Source of the DNA: Halobacterium wangiae | Lineage (GTDB): Archaea > Halobacteriota > Halobacteria > Halobacteriales > Halobacteriaceae | Direction: 5' to 3' | NCBI RefSeq assembly: GCF_021249345.1 | Contig: NZ_CP089588.1 | Location: 248,001 to 312,000 of the forward strand | Length of the DNA: 64,000 bases | Shown here: piece after piece, positions 7,930 to 15,227 of the stretch | How the letters are laid out: every line of letters begins with the position of its first letter | How positions within the stretch are numbered: the first letter of the stretch is position 1 | Made by a program: the position numbers and the translations under genes | The notes under the pieces: generated by a model | Told to the model about the DNA's origin: nothing | Database searches by the model: none | What the model saw: only the letters and a program-made list of their open reading frames with translations

Positions 7930-9095
7930 TGACGGACAAAGAAACTACAGACGTTGGACCGTGGAATGGAGTCGAGACGCTAACCGACCTGGAGGCGCGG
8001 ACGGAGACGGGGACGTACCTCGGGACGTCACGCCACACAGACGCCGACTCAATCCGGCGTCACTACGGGATTCGGCGGTTCGACGCAGGGGACTACGATT
8101 GGAAAAGCGTCGTCCCCGGGATGCTGATGCACGCGAAGGACAATTCGGCGTATTCGCCGGCCGGCGGGACGTCGTTCCTCTGCATCGGGAGTTACGGCGC
8201 CGGCAAGTCGACGATGGCCCACACGGTCGCGGTCCAGGTCCTCGACGTCAACAGCCACCTAAACGAGATGGGGGTGTGGCGGGCGTCAGAGTCGCGTTCG
8301 GAGTGGGTCCGGTTCGCGCCGTGGGCGCGGGTGTACGTCCCGCGTTCGTGTGAGGTAGAGGCGCGGATCGTCTCCACGGACGAGGCCAATCCCTACGAGC
8401 GGGAGGTGGACCTGGAGGACGTCGTCCGGGAGGTCGTCGCCTACGAGGACGTCCACGACTTGAATCAGAACGTCCTGGAGCCGGGAAAGTTCCATGTCGT
8501 CTACCCGGACCCGGACTTTCGGAAGTGCCAGGAGATCTATCGCCGCTCGTCGAAGGAGTACGACCTGACGTTTGAACCGGGCGACCCGGTCCAACAGTGG
8601 TGGGTGTCCTGGGTCCAGGACCGCGTGGAGAACGGGCCGTATACGTTCACGTCGGCGTTCCTGGACGAGATCCACGAGATAATCAGCCAGGAGGTGAGTA
8701 AGGACGCGTTCGACTCCTACCAGAAGGTCCAGCTCTACCGGGACTGCCACATCGACGCGCGGAAGTTCAACCTCTCGCTGTTCCAATGGGGCCAGGACGC
8801 GACGGACGTCCACGAAAAGCTCCGGCGCAAGGAGCGGTGGCGTATCACGATGAACGGGCGTGCGAACCCCACGCGCTCCTCTCAGGTCGTCGGGTGGGAC
8901 AGTATCCCGATGAATACGGACCTGGCCTCCCGGATGAAGACGGGCCAGGCGCTCGCGTACACCCAAACGAATTTCGAGCCGTTCACCTGGCCGGACATCC
9001 CCAAGCCGACGGATGAGGAGCTGAAGGTTCGACTCCGGCCAAAACAGGAGAACGCCCGTGATTCGGTCGCGGCGGAGGGGGGTGGTGTCGCGTGA
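7929..9095 (+). CDS. P-loop ATPase of the element
   Basis: 388 residues. Walker A is GSYGAGKST (87-95) and Walker B is a hydrophobic strand ending in FLDE (about 240-247), followed by IHEI. A later polar segment (RITMNGRANP, about 315) could hold sensor or arginine-finger residues. Layout fits additional-strand (HerA/FtsK/Zot-like) ATPases used for DNA pumping or virion assembly, but the gene lacks the size and motifs of VirB4 or TraG. Pleolipoviruses carry one conserved predicted ATPase (VP8) downstream of the spike and membrane genes, which is the order here; homology is not proven. Confidence 0.8.
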   Translation: MTDKETTDVGPWNGVETLTDLEARTETGTYLGTSRHTDADSIRRHYGIRRFDAGDYDWKSVVPGMLMHAKDNSAYSPAGGTSFLCIGSYGAGKSTMAHTVAVQVLDVNSHLNEMGVWRASESRSEWVRFAPWARVYVPRSCEVEARIVSTDEANPYEREVDLEDVVREVVAYEDVHDLNQNVLEPGKFHVVYPDPDFRKCQEIYRRSSKEYDLTFEPGDPVQQWWVSWVQDRVENGPYTFTSAFLDEIHEIISQEVSKDAFDSYQKVQLYRDCHIDARKFNLSLFQWGQDATDVHEKLRRKERWRITMNGRANPTRSSQVVGWDSIPMNTDLASRMKTGQALAYTQTNFEPFTWPDIPKPTDEELKVRLRPKQENARDSVAAEGGGVA

Positions 9096-11287
9096 CGTCG
9101 ACCCGGTTCGGCGGATTGGTCGAGAAGTTGAAGCGATACGCGCCCGCGCGTGTCGACTCGGATGGGTGCAAACCCGGGGGGACGGGCGTCCGCGCGGTAC
9201 TGCTCACGTGCGTGCTCGTCGGCGCGGTCGTCGCGGGCGGCGTTGGTGGCGCGCTCGCGTCCTCGTCAACGAGCGCGGCGCCCCCGAACCCGCCCAGTGG
9301 TATGGTGGGTGTCGGGGACGCGAACGTCCAGGACTTGCGGCCCGAAGGCGTCAACGCGGCGGTCCAGGCGGCGGACCTGGAGGGCGCGGTCTATACGTCC
9401 GCTCACGCGGAGACGACGCGCGTCTCACTCGTCACCCGTGGCCAGGCCCAGGAGGTGGGCGCGGGCGCGGACCCGGCGGCGGTCGCGGGTGAGGCGGTGT
9501 GTGGCTCCCCGGCGGCCGGGAAGAATCCCGCGTTTGAGTGCGGACAGTCGTTCGCGCTCGTCGTCCAGGACGACGTCCACGACGCGGGCCGGGAAGTGGC
9601 GATTCGCGCGGACGTCCTGAAAGCGGGCCTGGGCTACGTCCCGCAATCGCTGACGGTCCAGAATAATGAGACGGGCGAGACGTGGACGGGTCCGGCGACG
9701 CTCCAGGACGGCTATCTCGTCGCGGACTTTGAACACTTCTCCAGTAACAGCGTGACGTATTCGGGGACGGTGTCGCTGTCGGGCGACCCAGCCCAGGACG
9801 AGACGGCTTACTCCTACTACCTGGAGGACGTGGACGCTGTGGAGGACGGCCCGACACTCAATCTAACGGGTGTCGTGACGGAGGAATGGGATAATGAGAC
9901 GATGGCGCTGGGGGACGGCGAGAATGCAGGCGTCGCGTTCGCGGGGACTGAATCCCTCGCGGGGCCGTCCACGAACGGCCTCCCGACGGCGACGCTCACG
10001 GCGCCCGCCGCACACAGTACCACGGATTCCACGACGAAAGGCGATATTGACAGTGGGTACACAACTGAAATCAATTACAGCGGAGACACGATTGAGCGGC
10101 TAACGGTCGACGTCGGAACGGTGGACGGTGGGGATGAACCGGACCATTACGACGTCTACCTGGAAGGCGAGTTGATAGACGACGACTGGGACGTCTATAA
10201 CGAGAAGACCACGACGTGGGAGGGCCTGAACGTCTCAGTTGATGGGGATTCGGCGACGCTCCAATTCGACTCTGATAACCAGGGTGGCAGCTATTGGTAC
10301 TGGGATTACGCGGGGAGCACAATCTCGAAGCCTGGGGGCGCGACGGCGGTCACGTTATCGGCCGACGACGGGACGAGCGTCGACGTCGGAGATATTGGGT
10401 CGGGCGGCTCTAAGACGGTGGAGTTCCCCGTCTCGCTTTCGGCCTCCCAGGTGTCGCTCTCACAGTCAAAGACGACGACGCTGGGCGTCAACGTCCACGC
10501 TAAGGAGCGCGTCGGGACGGGCGACGTCGGAATTGGGGTTAATACGGACTCCGGCGGTGGATGGGTGAATGTGACGTGGCCGATTGCGGACGGGGAGACG
10601 GTTTCCCGGGAGGTTAACGCGTCGTGGGTCCAGGACGGCGTAAATCAGCTGGACGTCCGCGTGGGGGACGGCTCCCTGTCGGCGGACGCCCCGACGCCGG
10701 GCGTCGGCCTGGACTACTCCCACGCGGCCGTAGACAACGTTAGCGTCTCCTATACGGCGGAGGCGTGGACGGAGCGATACAACATTACGCGCTCGTGGGG
10801 TGACGCGACGGATAACGCGACGCTCACGGTACCGTTCGCGTCGGACGTCGTCTTAGTGCGGAACCTGGAGACACGCGTCGACGGTGGGAGTTGGGAGGAC
10901 GTCGCGGCGTCGGCGTATTCGTTCGACGGGACGGCGCTCACGGTCGACTTTGGCGATCTCCCGGGACGGGCGACGACGGACGTCCGTGTCGAAGGGGCGA
11001 CGGTGAAGCCGGTAAACGGGTCCATCAACGTCCTGGAGCCGACGATGGCCGGAAATGGCCTGTCCACCCGGTTTGAAGTGGCGTCGACGTCGGGGGAGTT
11101 CGGCCTGGACGTCTCCGGGACGTCGTCGGCAGGGTGGCTTCACTACCTCGAAAACGAGACGTGGACGGATACCCAGGAGTACGCGCGCGTCGAATCGGAC
11201 GCCCAAACGCTCGTTATGCCGAACGCGGGGGAGGGCGCGCGTTTGCGCGCCCGCATTTGGGACGCCCCCTTAGGGGCACTACCGTAG
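9092..11287 (+). CDS. Large secreted beta-rich protein of the element
   Basis: 731 residues from a GTG overlapping the ATPase stop (GTGA). A basic N-terminus is followed by a hydrophobic signal/anchor helix (about 33-56), then an acidic extracellular region rich in Thr, Ser, Asp and Gly with many N-x-T/S sites (for example NNET, NLT, NVT, NATL), typical of glycosylated haloarchaeal surface proteins. An S-layer-like string of beta domains is likely. There is no C-terminal anchor: the protein ends shortly after a WLHYLENETW segment. It could be a second spike, an adhesin or a tail-like fibre; nothing in the sequence distinguishes these. Confidence 0.7.
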   Translation: MTSTRFGGLVEKLKRYAPARVDSDGCKPGGTGVRAVLLTCVLVGAVVAGGVGGALASSSTSAAPPNPPSGMVGVGDANVQDLRPEGVNAAVQAADLEGAVYTSAHAETTRVSLVTRGQAQEVGAGADPAAVAGEAVCGSPAAGKNPAFECGQSFALVVQDDVHDAGREVAIRADVLKAGLGYVPQSLTVQNNETGETWTGPATLQDGYLVADFEHFSSNSVTYSGTVSLSGDPAQDETAYSYYLEDVDAVEDGPTLNLTGVVTEEWDNETMALGDGENAGVAFAGTESLAGPSTNGLPTATLTAPAAHSTTDSTTKGDIDSGYTTEINYSGDTIERLTVDVGTVDGGDEPDHYDVYLEGELIDDDWDVYNEKTTTWEGLNVSVDGDSATLQFDSDNQGGSYWYWDYAGSTISKPGGATAVTLSADDGTSVDVGDIGSGGSKTVEFPVSLSASQVSLSQSKTTTLGVNVHAKERVGTGDVGIGVNTDSGGGWVNVTWPIADGETVSREVNASWVQDGVNQLDVRVGDGSLSADAPTPGVGLDYSHAAVDNVSVSYTAEAWTERYNITRSWGDATDNATLTVPFASDVVLVRNLETRVDGGSWEDVAASAYSFDGTALTVDFGDLPGRATTDVRVEGATVKPVNGSINVLEPTMAGNGLSTRFEVASTSGEFGLDVSGTSSAGWLHYLENETWTDTQEYARVESDAQTLVMPNAGEGARLRARIWDAPLGALP

Positions 11288-11567
11288 GGGGACCCGACAA
11301 CCCCGGCGGACGGCCGAACGGCCGAGACGGGCGTTTAGCGGGCGCGTCCGGGCGCGTATCGGCCGGTTTCCTCCGGAGGAAACGCGCGAAAACTGGGGAA
11401 AACTGGCCCGGTTCGCTCCGTTTACACCCGGACGAAAGTGAAACGGCGCCGAAAACCGATCGGTTCGCGGAGACGCGGACGGCGCGCGACGTCGCGGACG
11501 GCGAAAAGAGGCGGCGAAACGCGGAGCAGTGGCTGTTCGGCGGGCGGACCCGGTCGGCGCGACGTCG
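11288..11567. other. Convergent intergenic region with palindromes and repeats
   Basis: No convincing gene. Two operons converge here. It holds a CGGCCG direct repeat near 11313-11326, the 18-bp perfect palindrome at 11366-11383, a tandem GAAAACTGG repeat just after it (about 11387-11408), a CGTTT/AAACG inverted repeat and an ACCGATCGGT palindrome near 11455-11465. Structured, repeat-dense DNA next to the gene for a winged-helix protein is a candidate origin or bidirectional terminator; no T-run typical of haloarchaeal terminators is present. Confidence 0.4.
11366..11383. repeat. 18-bp perfect palindrome
   Basis: GTTTCCTCC is followed with no spacer by its exact reverse complement GGAGGAAAC. 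It lies between the two convergent operons of the element. It is a candidate protein-binding site or part of a replication origin. Confidence 0.7.
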
Positions 11568-13262
11568 CTACGTCGGCGGGTCGTCCTCGTCGTCCAGGAG
11601 GCGGACGCGGACGTCGCGCTCCGTCCGCTCGTCCTGGAGGAGTTCGTCAATCAGGAGCGACGGGGTGCCGTCCCATTCGTCCAGGTAGCGCCAGACGCTC
11701 CGCTCGCGGGCGCTGCCGGCGTCCTCGTCGGCGTCCGGGGTGGCGTCGGCGTCCCGCTCGCGTTCGCGGCGTTCGCGGCGCGCGTCGGCGCGCTCCTGGC
11801 GGTCCTCCGGGGAGTCGCCCGGGTTCACTTTCTCCAGGACGTTCCGCGCTTTGTCATACAGGGCTTCGGACGAGTAGACGACGAGGACGGGGTTCCCAAG
11901 TCGTTCGAGGACGCCCGCGTCGACGAGTCGGCGGACGTGATACCGGACGGTGGACCGCGCCAGGCCGGTCATGTCCTCCAGGTGGTCGTAGGTGGCGCCG
12001 TGCTCCTGGGCGACGACGTCCAGGAGGTCATAGACGGCCGTCGTGGACTCTTTCAGGGCCTCCCGATAGACGTCCGTCGCGCGGTCCTCGTATTCGCTCC
12101 GGAGCATTTCCCGGCGGCCTGTGGGTCGCTCGTAGTCGTAGGCGGGCGCGCCCGGTCCCTGGAAATAGTCGTCGGCGACGAGATCGGCGCGTTCGACGCC
12201 GGCCCAATGCGCGTGCGTGGCGACGACGGCCCGGAGGTGGTCCAGGACGTCGTCCCAGTCGTCGACGTGGGGGAGCGCGCCGTCGTTCGTCCCACTAAAG
12301 GAGGCTTCGAGTTTCGGGTGGGCGAAGTGGTCCGACAGCGGGCGTTTATGCCAGTCCTGGGCCTGATAGACTTTCAGTTCGGTACTGTATCGCTGGGCGT
12401 CGAACCCCAGGAGGCTCCAGCGGTCGAACTCCACGCGGGCCTCCTGCCACCCGGCCTGGGCGCGCTGTTGATACGCGTCGATCTCGGAGGCGCCGCCGTA
12501 GTCTATGAGGCGCTGGGATTGCTCTATCGTCTCCACGACGGCGTTTTTCTTCTCCTGGGCAAACCGAACATGAGCCTCCGCTTTCTGAATGCGACGGGCG
12601 GCCGGGTTGCGGTCGCGCTCGACGTCGACGGCGTCGTCTCCATAGACAGCGCGAATGGCGTCGTACATTCGCGTTTCGACGGCGCTCCCGGATTCGGCCC
12701 AGGTCGTCCAGGCGACGACGCGCGTCCCTTCGCCGTATTCGTCGGGGAAATGCAGGGGATCGCCCGACGAATACACTAAGTCCTCATACTGGGGCATGAT
12801 TTCGACGTGGAGGGCCAGCGGCCCTTTCTCCAGCTGGGCCTCGTCCTCGTCGTCGTCCCGGGTCCAGCGCCGCAACATGAGGTGTTGCTGGAAGTACGGC
12901 GTATAGTCGTCTCCGTGGCCGGTGCCGGCTTTCCACCGGCTGGACTTGGTGACGAGGGCGTAGTCGTGGCCGTCGTCGGGGAGCCACGACGCCGCGAAGT
13001 CCTCAACAGCCACGTAAGGCTCCTGGGCGGCGTCCTGGACGTGCTGCATCCAGTAGTCGACGGCGGTTTGATACAGCGTATTCCGGTCCTGGGGGGCGTG
13101 CTCGCGTTCGCTGGGCGCCAGGTCGTTGAGGACGTTAGCGACGGCGGCGCCGTGCGCCCGGGGACGCGGGAAGGTTTCGGTTGTCGTGCCGGTAACGGCG
13201 TCGGCGTCCACGTCCTGGACGTCCTCGTCGTCCAGGTGGCGCGGGGCGTCGTCGGCGCTCAT
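11568..13262 (-). CDS. Winged-helix protein, candidate replication initiator or regulator
   Basis: 564 residues. A clear winged helix-turn-helix lies at about 408-465 (DHLEDMTGLARSTVRYHVRR is the recognition segment). It is preceded by a long N-terminal region of mixed Trp/His/Asp-rich sequence (60-380, no motif recognised) and a helical segment rich in Gln/Arg (225-275), and is followed by a highly charged Arg/Glu linker (480-520) and an acidic C-terminus. The start overlaps the stop of the methyltransferase gene (ATGA). Large haloarchaeal plasmid and virus proteins with one winged helix often serve as replication initiators. No Rep catalytic motif (HUH or primase) is visible, so a transcription regulator is equally possible. 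Confidence 0.7.
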   Translation of the reverse strand: MSADDAPRHLDDEDVQDVDADAVTGTTTETFPRPRAHGAAVANVLNDLAPSEREHAPQDRNTLYQTAVDYWMQHVQDAAQEPYVAVEDFAASWLPDDGHDYALVTKSSRWKAGTGHGDDYTPYFQQHLMLRRWTRDDDEDEAQLEKGPLALHVEIMPQYEDLVYSSGDPLHFPDEYGEGTRVVAWTTWAESGSAVETRMYDAIRAVYGDDAVDVERDRNPAARRIQKAEAHVRFAQEKKNAVVETIEQSQRLIDYGGASEIDAYQQRAQAGWQEARVEFDRWSLLGFDAQRYSTELKVYQAQDWHKRPLSDHFAHPKLEASFSGTNDGALPHVDDWDDVLDHLRAVVATHAHWAGVERADLVADDYFQGPGAPAYDYERPTGRREMLRSEYEDRATDVYREALKESTTAVYDLLDVVAQEHGATYDHLEDMTGLARSTVRYHVRRLVDAGVLERLGNPVLVVYSSEALYDKARNVLEKVNPGDSPEDRQERADARRERRERERDADATPDADEDAGSARERSVWRYLDEWDGTPSLLIDELLQDERTERDVRVRLLDDEDDPPT

Positions 13263-13834
13263 TCGTTACCACCGTCGGGGGAGCGCGCAAACTCGGAGAG
13301 TTGGGGGCGCTGTTCGTCGACGACGCCCACAAACACTTTCCGGCGGCCGAATGGGGCGAATACGGCGACGGCGTCGCGGCGATACCCCAGGTCGGAGGGC
13401 ATACACGACGCGGAATACCCCAGCTGGATAACGCGGCCGCGCGGTCGGAGCATTCGGTCGAATCCCTCTTTCTGTTCGCGCGTCCAGTTCACGTCGCCAC
13501 CCTGGTACTTATCGCCGGCCTGGAACCCGCTCCAGGGCGGGTCAAAGACGATTGTGTCGAACGAATCAGGGCCGTATACGTCGGGGAGGTCGTGGACGTC
13601 CAGGTGGGTGTCCGCCGGGTGGTCCTCGTCCAGATCGTTGCGGCGGACGTCTCCGTCGTAGTGAAGGAGCGTCGGCCCCGCACAGGCGTTCAAGACCTGG
13701 CCTTTACAGTGGTTCCGGGTCCAGCGGGCGACTTTCTCGTCCTCGAAGGTCCATTTTGACCCTCGGACGTCGTGATACGTCATTTCGGGGTCCTGGAGCG
13801 TGCGGAGGCGGGCGCTGGCCTGACTGTCGCTCAT
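13259..13834 (-). CDS. SAM-dependent methyltransferase with DPPW motif
   Basis: 191 residues from the ATG at 13834. Motif I (VLNACAGP, about 48-55) and the catalytic DPPW (about 98-101, in FDTIVFDPPWSGF) identify a class I methyltransferase of the amino-MTase type (N6-adenine or N4-cytosine). It is too short to carry a large target-recognition domain. It sits in a four-gene leftward operon with ATGA overlaps at both ends, so modification of the element's own DNA, for protection from host restriction, is the likely role. No cognate restriction gene is present. Confidence 0.75.
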   Translation of the reverse strand: MSDSQASARLRTLQDPEMTYHDVRGSKWTFEDEKVARWTRNHCKGQVLNACAGPTLLHYDGDVRRNDLDEDHPADTHLDVHDLPDVYGPDSFDTIVFDPPWSGFQAGDKYQGGDVNWTREQKEGFDRMLRPRGRVIQLGYSASCMPSDLGYRRDAVAVFAPFGRRKVFVGVVDEQRPQLSEFARSPDGGNE

Positions 13835-14172
13835 TCGGGAATCACCCGGTTGGGGACGGCAACGTGACGGACGCGCTCGTCGGCAAACTGGACACGGACG
13901 GTCGTCCATTCGTCTCCGTAGCCTGGTGCGCCCTTCCCGACGCGCTGTGGGAGGACGACGTCGTAGGCGTGGCTTCGGCAGCGATACGCGCGCGTTATGA
14001 GGGCGTCAATCTGGACGTCGTCGACGACGACGGGACCAGAGATTTTGAGGGTCGTCGGCTCTCCGACGGGCTGGCCACACTCAGGACAGGCTTTGAGGTC
14101 CTTGTCGTGGCGGTCCTGGACCGGCGCACGGACGACGTCGGGAGATTCGACACCGAAACGGTCCAGGCTCAC
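13831..14172 (-). CDS. Small zinc-ribbon-like protein
   Basis: 113 residues from the GTG at 14172, which overlaps the upstream stop (GTGA). A CPECG knuckle (about residues 26-30) pairs with a later C.SH (about 62-65), suggesting one zinc site; the remainder is predicted beta-rich. Co-transcribed with the methyltransferase. A longer in-frame reading to 14316 runs over the neighbouring gene and is not needed. Confidence 0.55.
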   Translation of the reverse strand: MSLDRFGVESPDVVRAPVQDRHDKDLKACPECGQPVGEPTTLKISGPVVVDDVQIDALITRAYRCRSHAYDVVLPQRVGKGAPGYGDEWTTVRVQFADERVRHVAVPNRVIPE

Positions 14173-14381
14173 GGCCGGACACCTCCAAACAGCGGGCCGT
14201 CTCGTTGGTCGGGAATCTCCCCCAGTGGGGAAAGGCCGAAATCCTCCGGGTTGTGGTCCTCTAAGAAGTGTTTCCAGCGGTTTTCGTGACTGTCGAAAAC
14301 GTACCCACAGGGGCACGCGGTGAGGGTGTGAACCCGACGGCCGCGAGCGTAGGTGTCGGTGGTCAGGCTCACGCCAACCAC
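14169..14381 (-). CDS. Small C2H2-like zinc-finger protein
   Basis: 70 residues. A CPCGYVF...HENRWKHFLEDH segment (about residues 23-43) gives two Cys and two His with the spacing of a short C2H2 finger. Start is GTG at 14381, or GTG at 14372. First gene of the leftward operon and nearest to the tRNA. Single-finger proteins of this kind are common in archaeal viruses and plasmids, usually as regulators. Confidence 0.55.
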   Translation of the reverse strand: MVGVSLTTDTYARGRRVHTLTACPCGYVFDSHENRWKHFLEDHNPEDFGLSPLGEIPDQRDGPLFGGVRP

Positions 14382-14462
14382 CCCGTAGAAACGGGTCGCT
14401 GAGCGGGTTTACGTGAGGTAAGCGGAAAGCGGCAAGGCTCTCCGATGTTGTTAAGGGTAGTA
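14382..14462. other. Element/tRNA junction region
   Basis: 81 bp between the first leftward gene of the element and the 3' end of the tRNA-Trp gene. It must hold the promoter of the leftward operon; I see no clear TATA box. The expected attachment core would be in the adjoining tRNA exon 2 (14463-14498). No second copy of that exon was found elsewhere in the window, so the other attachment site would be left of base 1. Confidence 0.4.
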
Positions 14463-14639
14463 TGGGGCCGGAGGGATTTGAACCCCCGATCGACTGATAT
14501 CTCCGGTGCGCCTCGGAACTCCAGAGGGTCGTCGTCGCGAACCGATGATCAGTCGGCCGCTCGGTATACCAGTCTGGAATCTCGTCCCGGGCGCGTGACC
14601 TCTGGAGTCAGTCGCCATTCCTGGCTTGGCCACAGCCCC
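14463..14639 (-). tRNA. tRNA-Trp (CCA) with 103-nt intron
   Basis: Read on the minus strand, GGGGCTG pairs with CGGCCCC plus discriminator A. The D arm GCCA/TGGC, anticodon arm ACTGA/TCAGT with loop CT-CCA-G and T arm GGGGG-TTCAAAT-CCCTC are all present. Exon 1 is 14602-14639, exon 2 is 14463-14498, and the intron (14499-14601) sits between positions 37 and 38, the canonical archaeal place. In Haloferax volcanii the pre-tRNA-Trp intron of this size acts as a box C/D guide for 2'-O-methylation of the same tRNA; the same function is likely here. CCA is not encoded. A TATA-like TTAGGGAAA lies near 14663-14671. Confidence 0.97.
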
Positions 14640-14741
14640 GCGCGTTCGCTCGTACGCCGATTTTCCCTAAGTGCGTTTCGATTCCGTGCTTCGAGGCCGC
14701 CGCGAAACAGATTCTTGTCGGGCGCTCGCGTAGCCCCACCT

Positions 14742-14954
14742 ATGCGCGAGTACCCGATCGTCGTGCGGGAGATCGGTGGGAAGCACCGACTGGGCGTGGA
14801 GGAGGCAGCGGAGTTCGACGCGGACCTCCGGGAGGTGGTAGCGGAGGGGTACAGTCGCATCGACGTCGAGGACTGCGAGGACGGCGAGCAGGTCGGCACC
14901 GTCGTCGCGAGCGAGACGGCGCCCGAGGTCGAGACGGTCCGCTGGCGGGACTAG
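14742..14954 (+). CDS. Small conserved haloarchaeal protein
   Basis: 70 residues, very acidic, no motif or helix anchor. Begins MREYPIVVREIGGKHR and has an EDCEDGEQVG segment. It is the first chromosomal gene beyond the tRNA, and its stop overlaps the end of the convergent zinc-ribbon gene by 4 bp. Function unknown. Confidence 0.6.
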   Translation: MREYPIVVREIGGKHRLGVEEAAEFDADLREVVAEGYSRIDVEDCEDGEQVGTVVASETAPEVETVRWRD

Positions 14955-15175
14955 CTCTCGCGTTCGCTCCAGTCGCAGTCCTGGCACTTGTAGCCGGTGA
15001 CGAACTCGGTCACGGAGGGCATGTAGCCCACCGAGAGCACGTCGCCACCGCACTCGGGGCACTGGCGGTCGGCCTCCTCGATGGGTTCGGCGTCCATGAC
15101 GGACTCCCCCTCGACGAGTTCCGCGAGCTTCTTCGGCGTGACCATGCGGCCCTGCACGACCCGGTTGTCGGCCAT
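14951..15175 (-). CDS. Zinc-ribbon protein (DUF5795-like)
   Basis: 74 residues. Two Cys pairs, CPEC (about 39-42) and CQDC (about 65-68), form a zinc ribbon with the tail WSERES. The N-terminus RMVTPKKLAELVEGESVMDAEP is typical of a haloarchaea-only family that I believe is DUF5795. It is followed 52 bp downstream on the other side by the DUF5794-like gene. Role unknown, possibly nucleic-acid or protein binding. Confidence 0.7.
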   Translation of the reverse strand: MADNRVVQGRMVTPKKLAELVEGESVMDAEPIEEADRQCPECGGDVLSVGYMPSVTEFVTGYKCQDCDWSERES

Positions 15176-15227
15176 ACTACAGCGTGGAGAGCGCTACGGT
15201 AAAGGCTTCTGTCGGGCGGTCACCGAC

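Noticed and set aside
11529-12779. 416-residue open frame opposite the winged-helix gene
   Set aside because: Shadow of the 564-residue gene, which has a clear winged helix and is coupled to its neighbours by ATGA overlaps.
1-14462. Tailed virus or sphaerolipovirus identity
   Set aside because: No terminase, portal, tail or double-jelly-roll capsid protein is visible; only the membrane/ATPase logic can be supported.
1-14462. Left attachment site inside the window
   Set aside because: No second copy of tRNA-Trp exon 2 was found in 1-14462 by eye, so any left border must be upstream of base 1.
14451-14899. Open frames across the tRNA region
   Set aside because: The sequence folds as a complete intron-containing tRNA-Trp; the frames lack protein-like composition.
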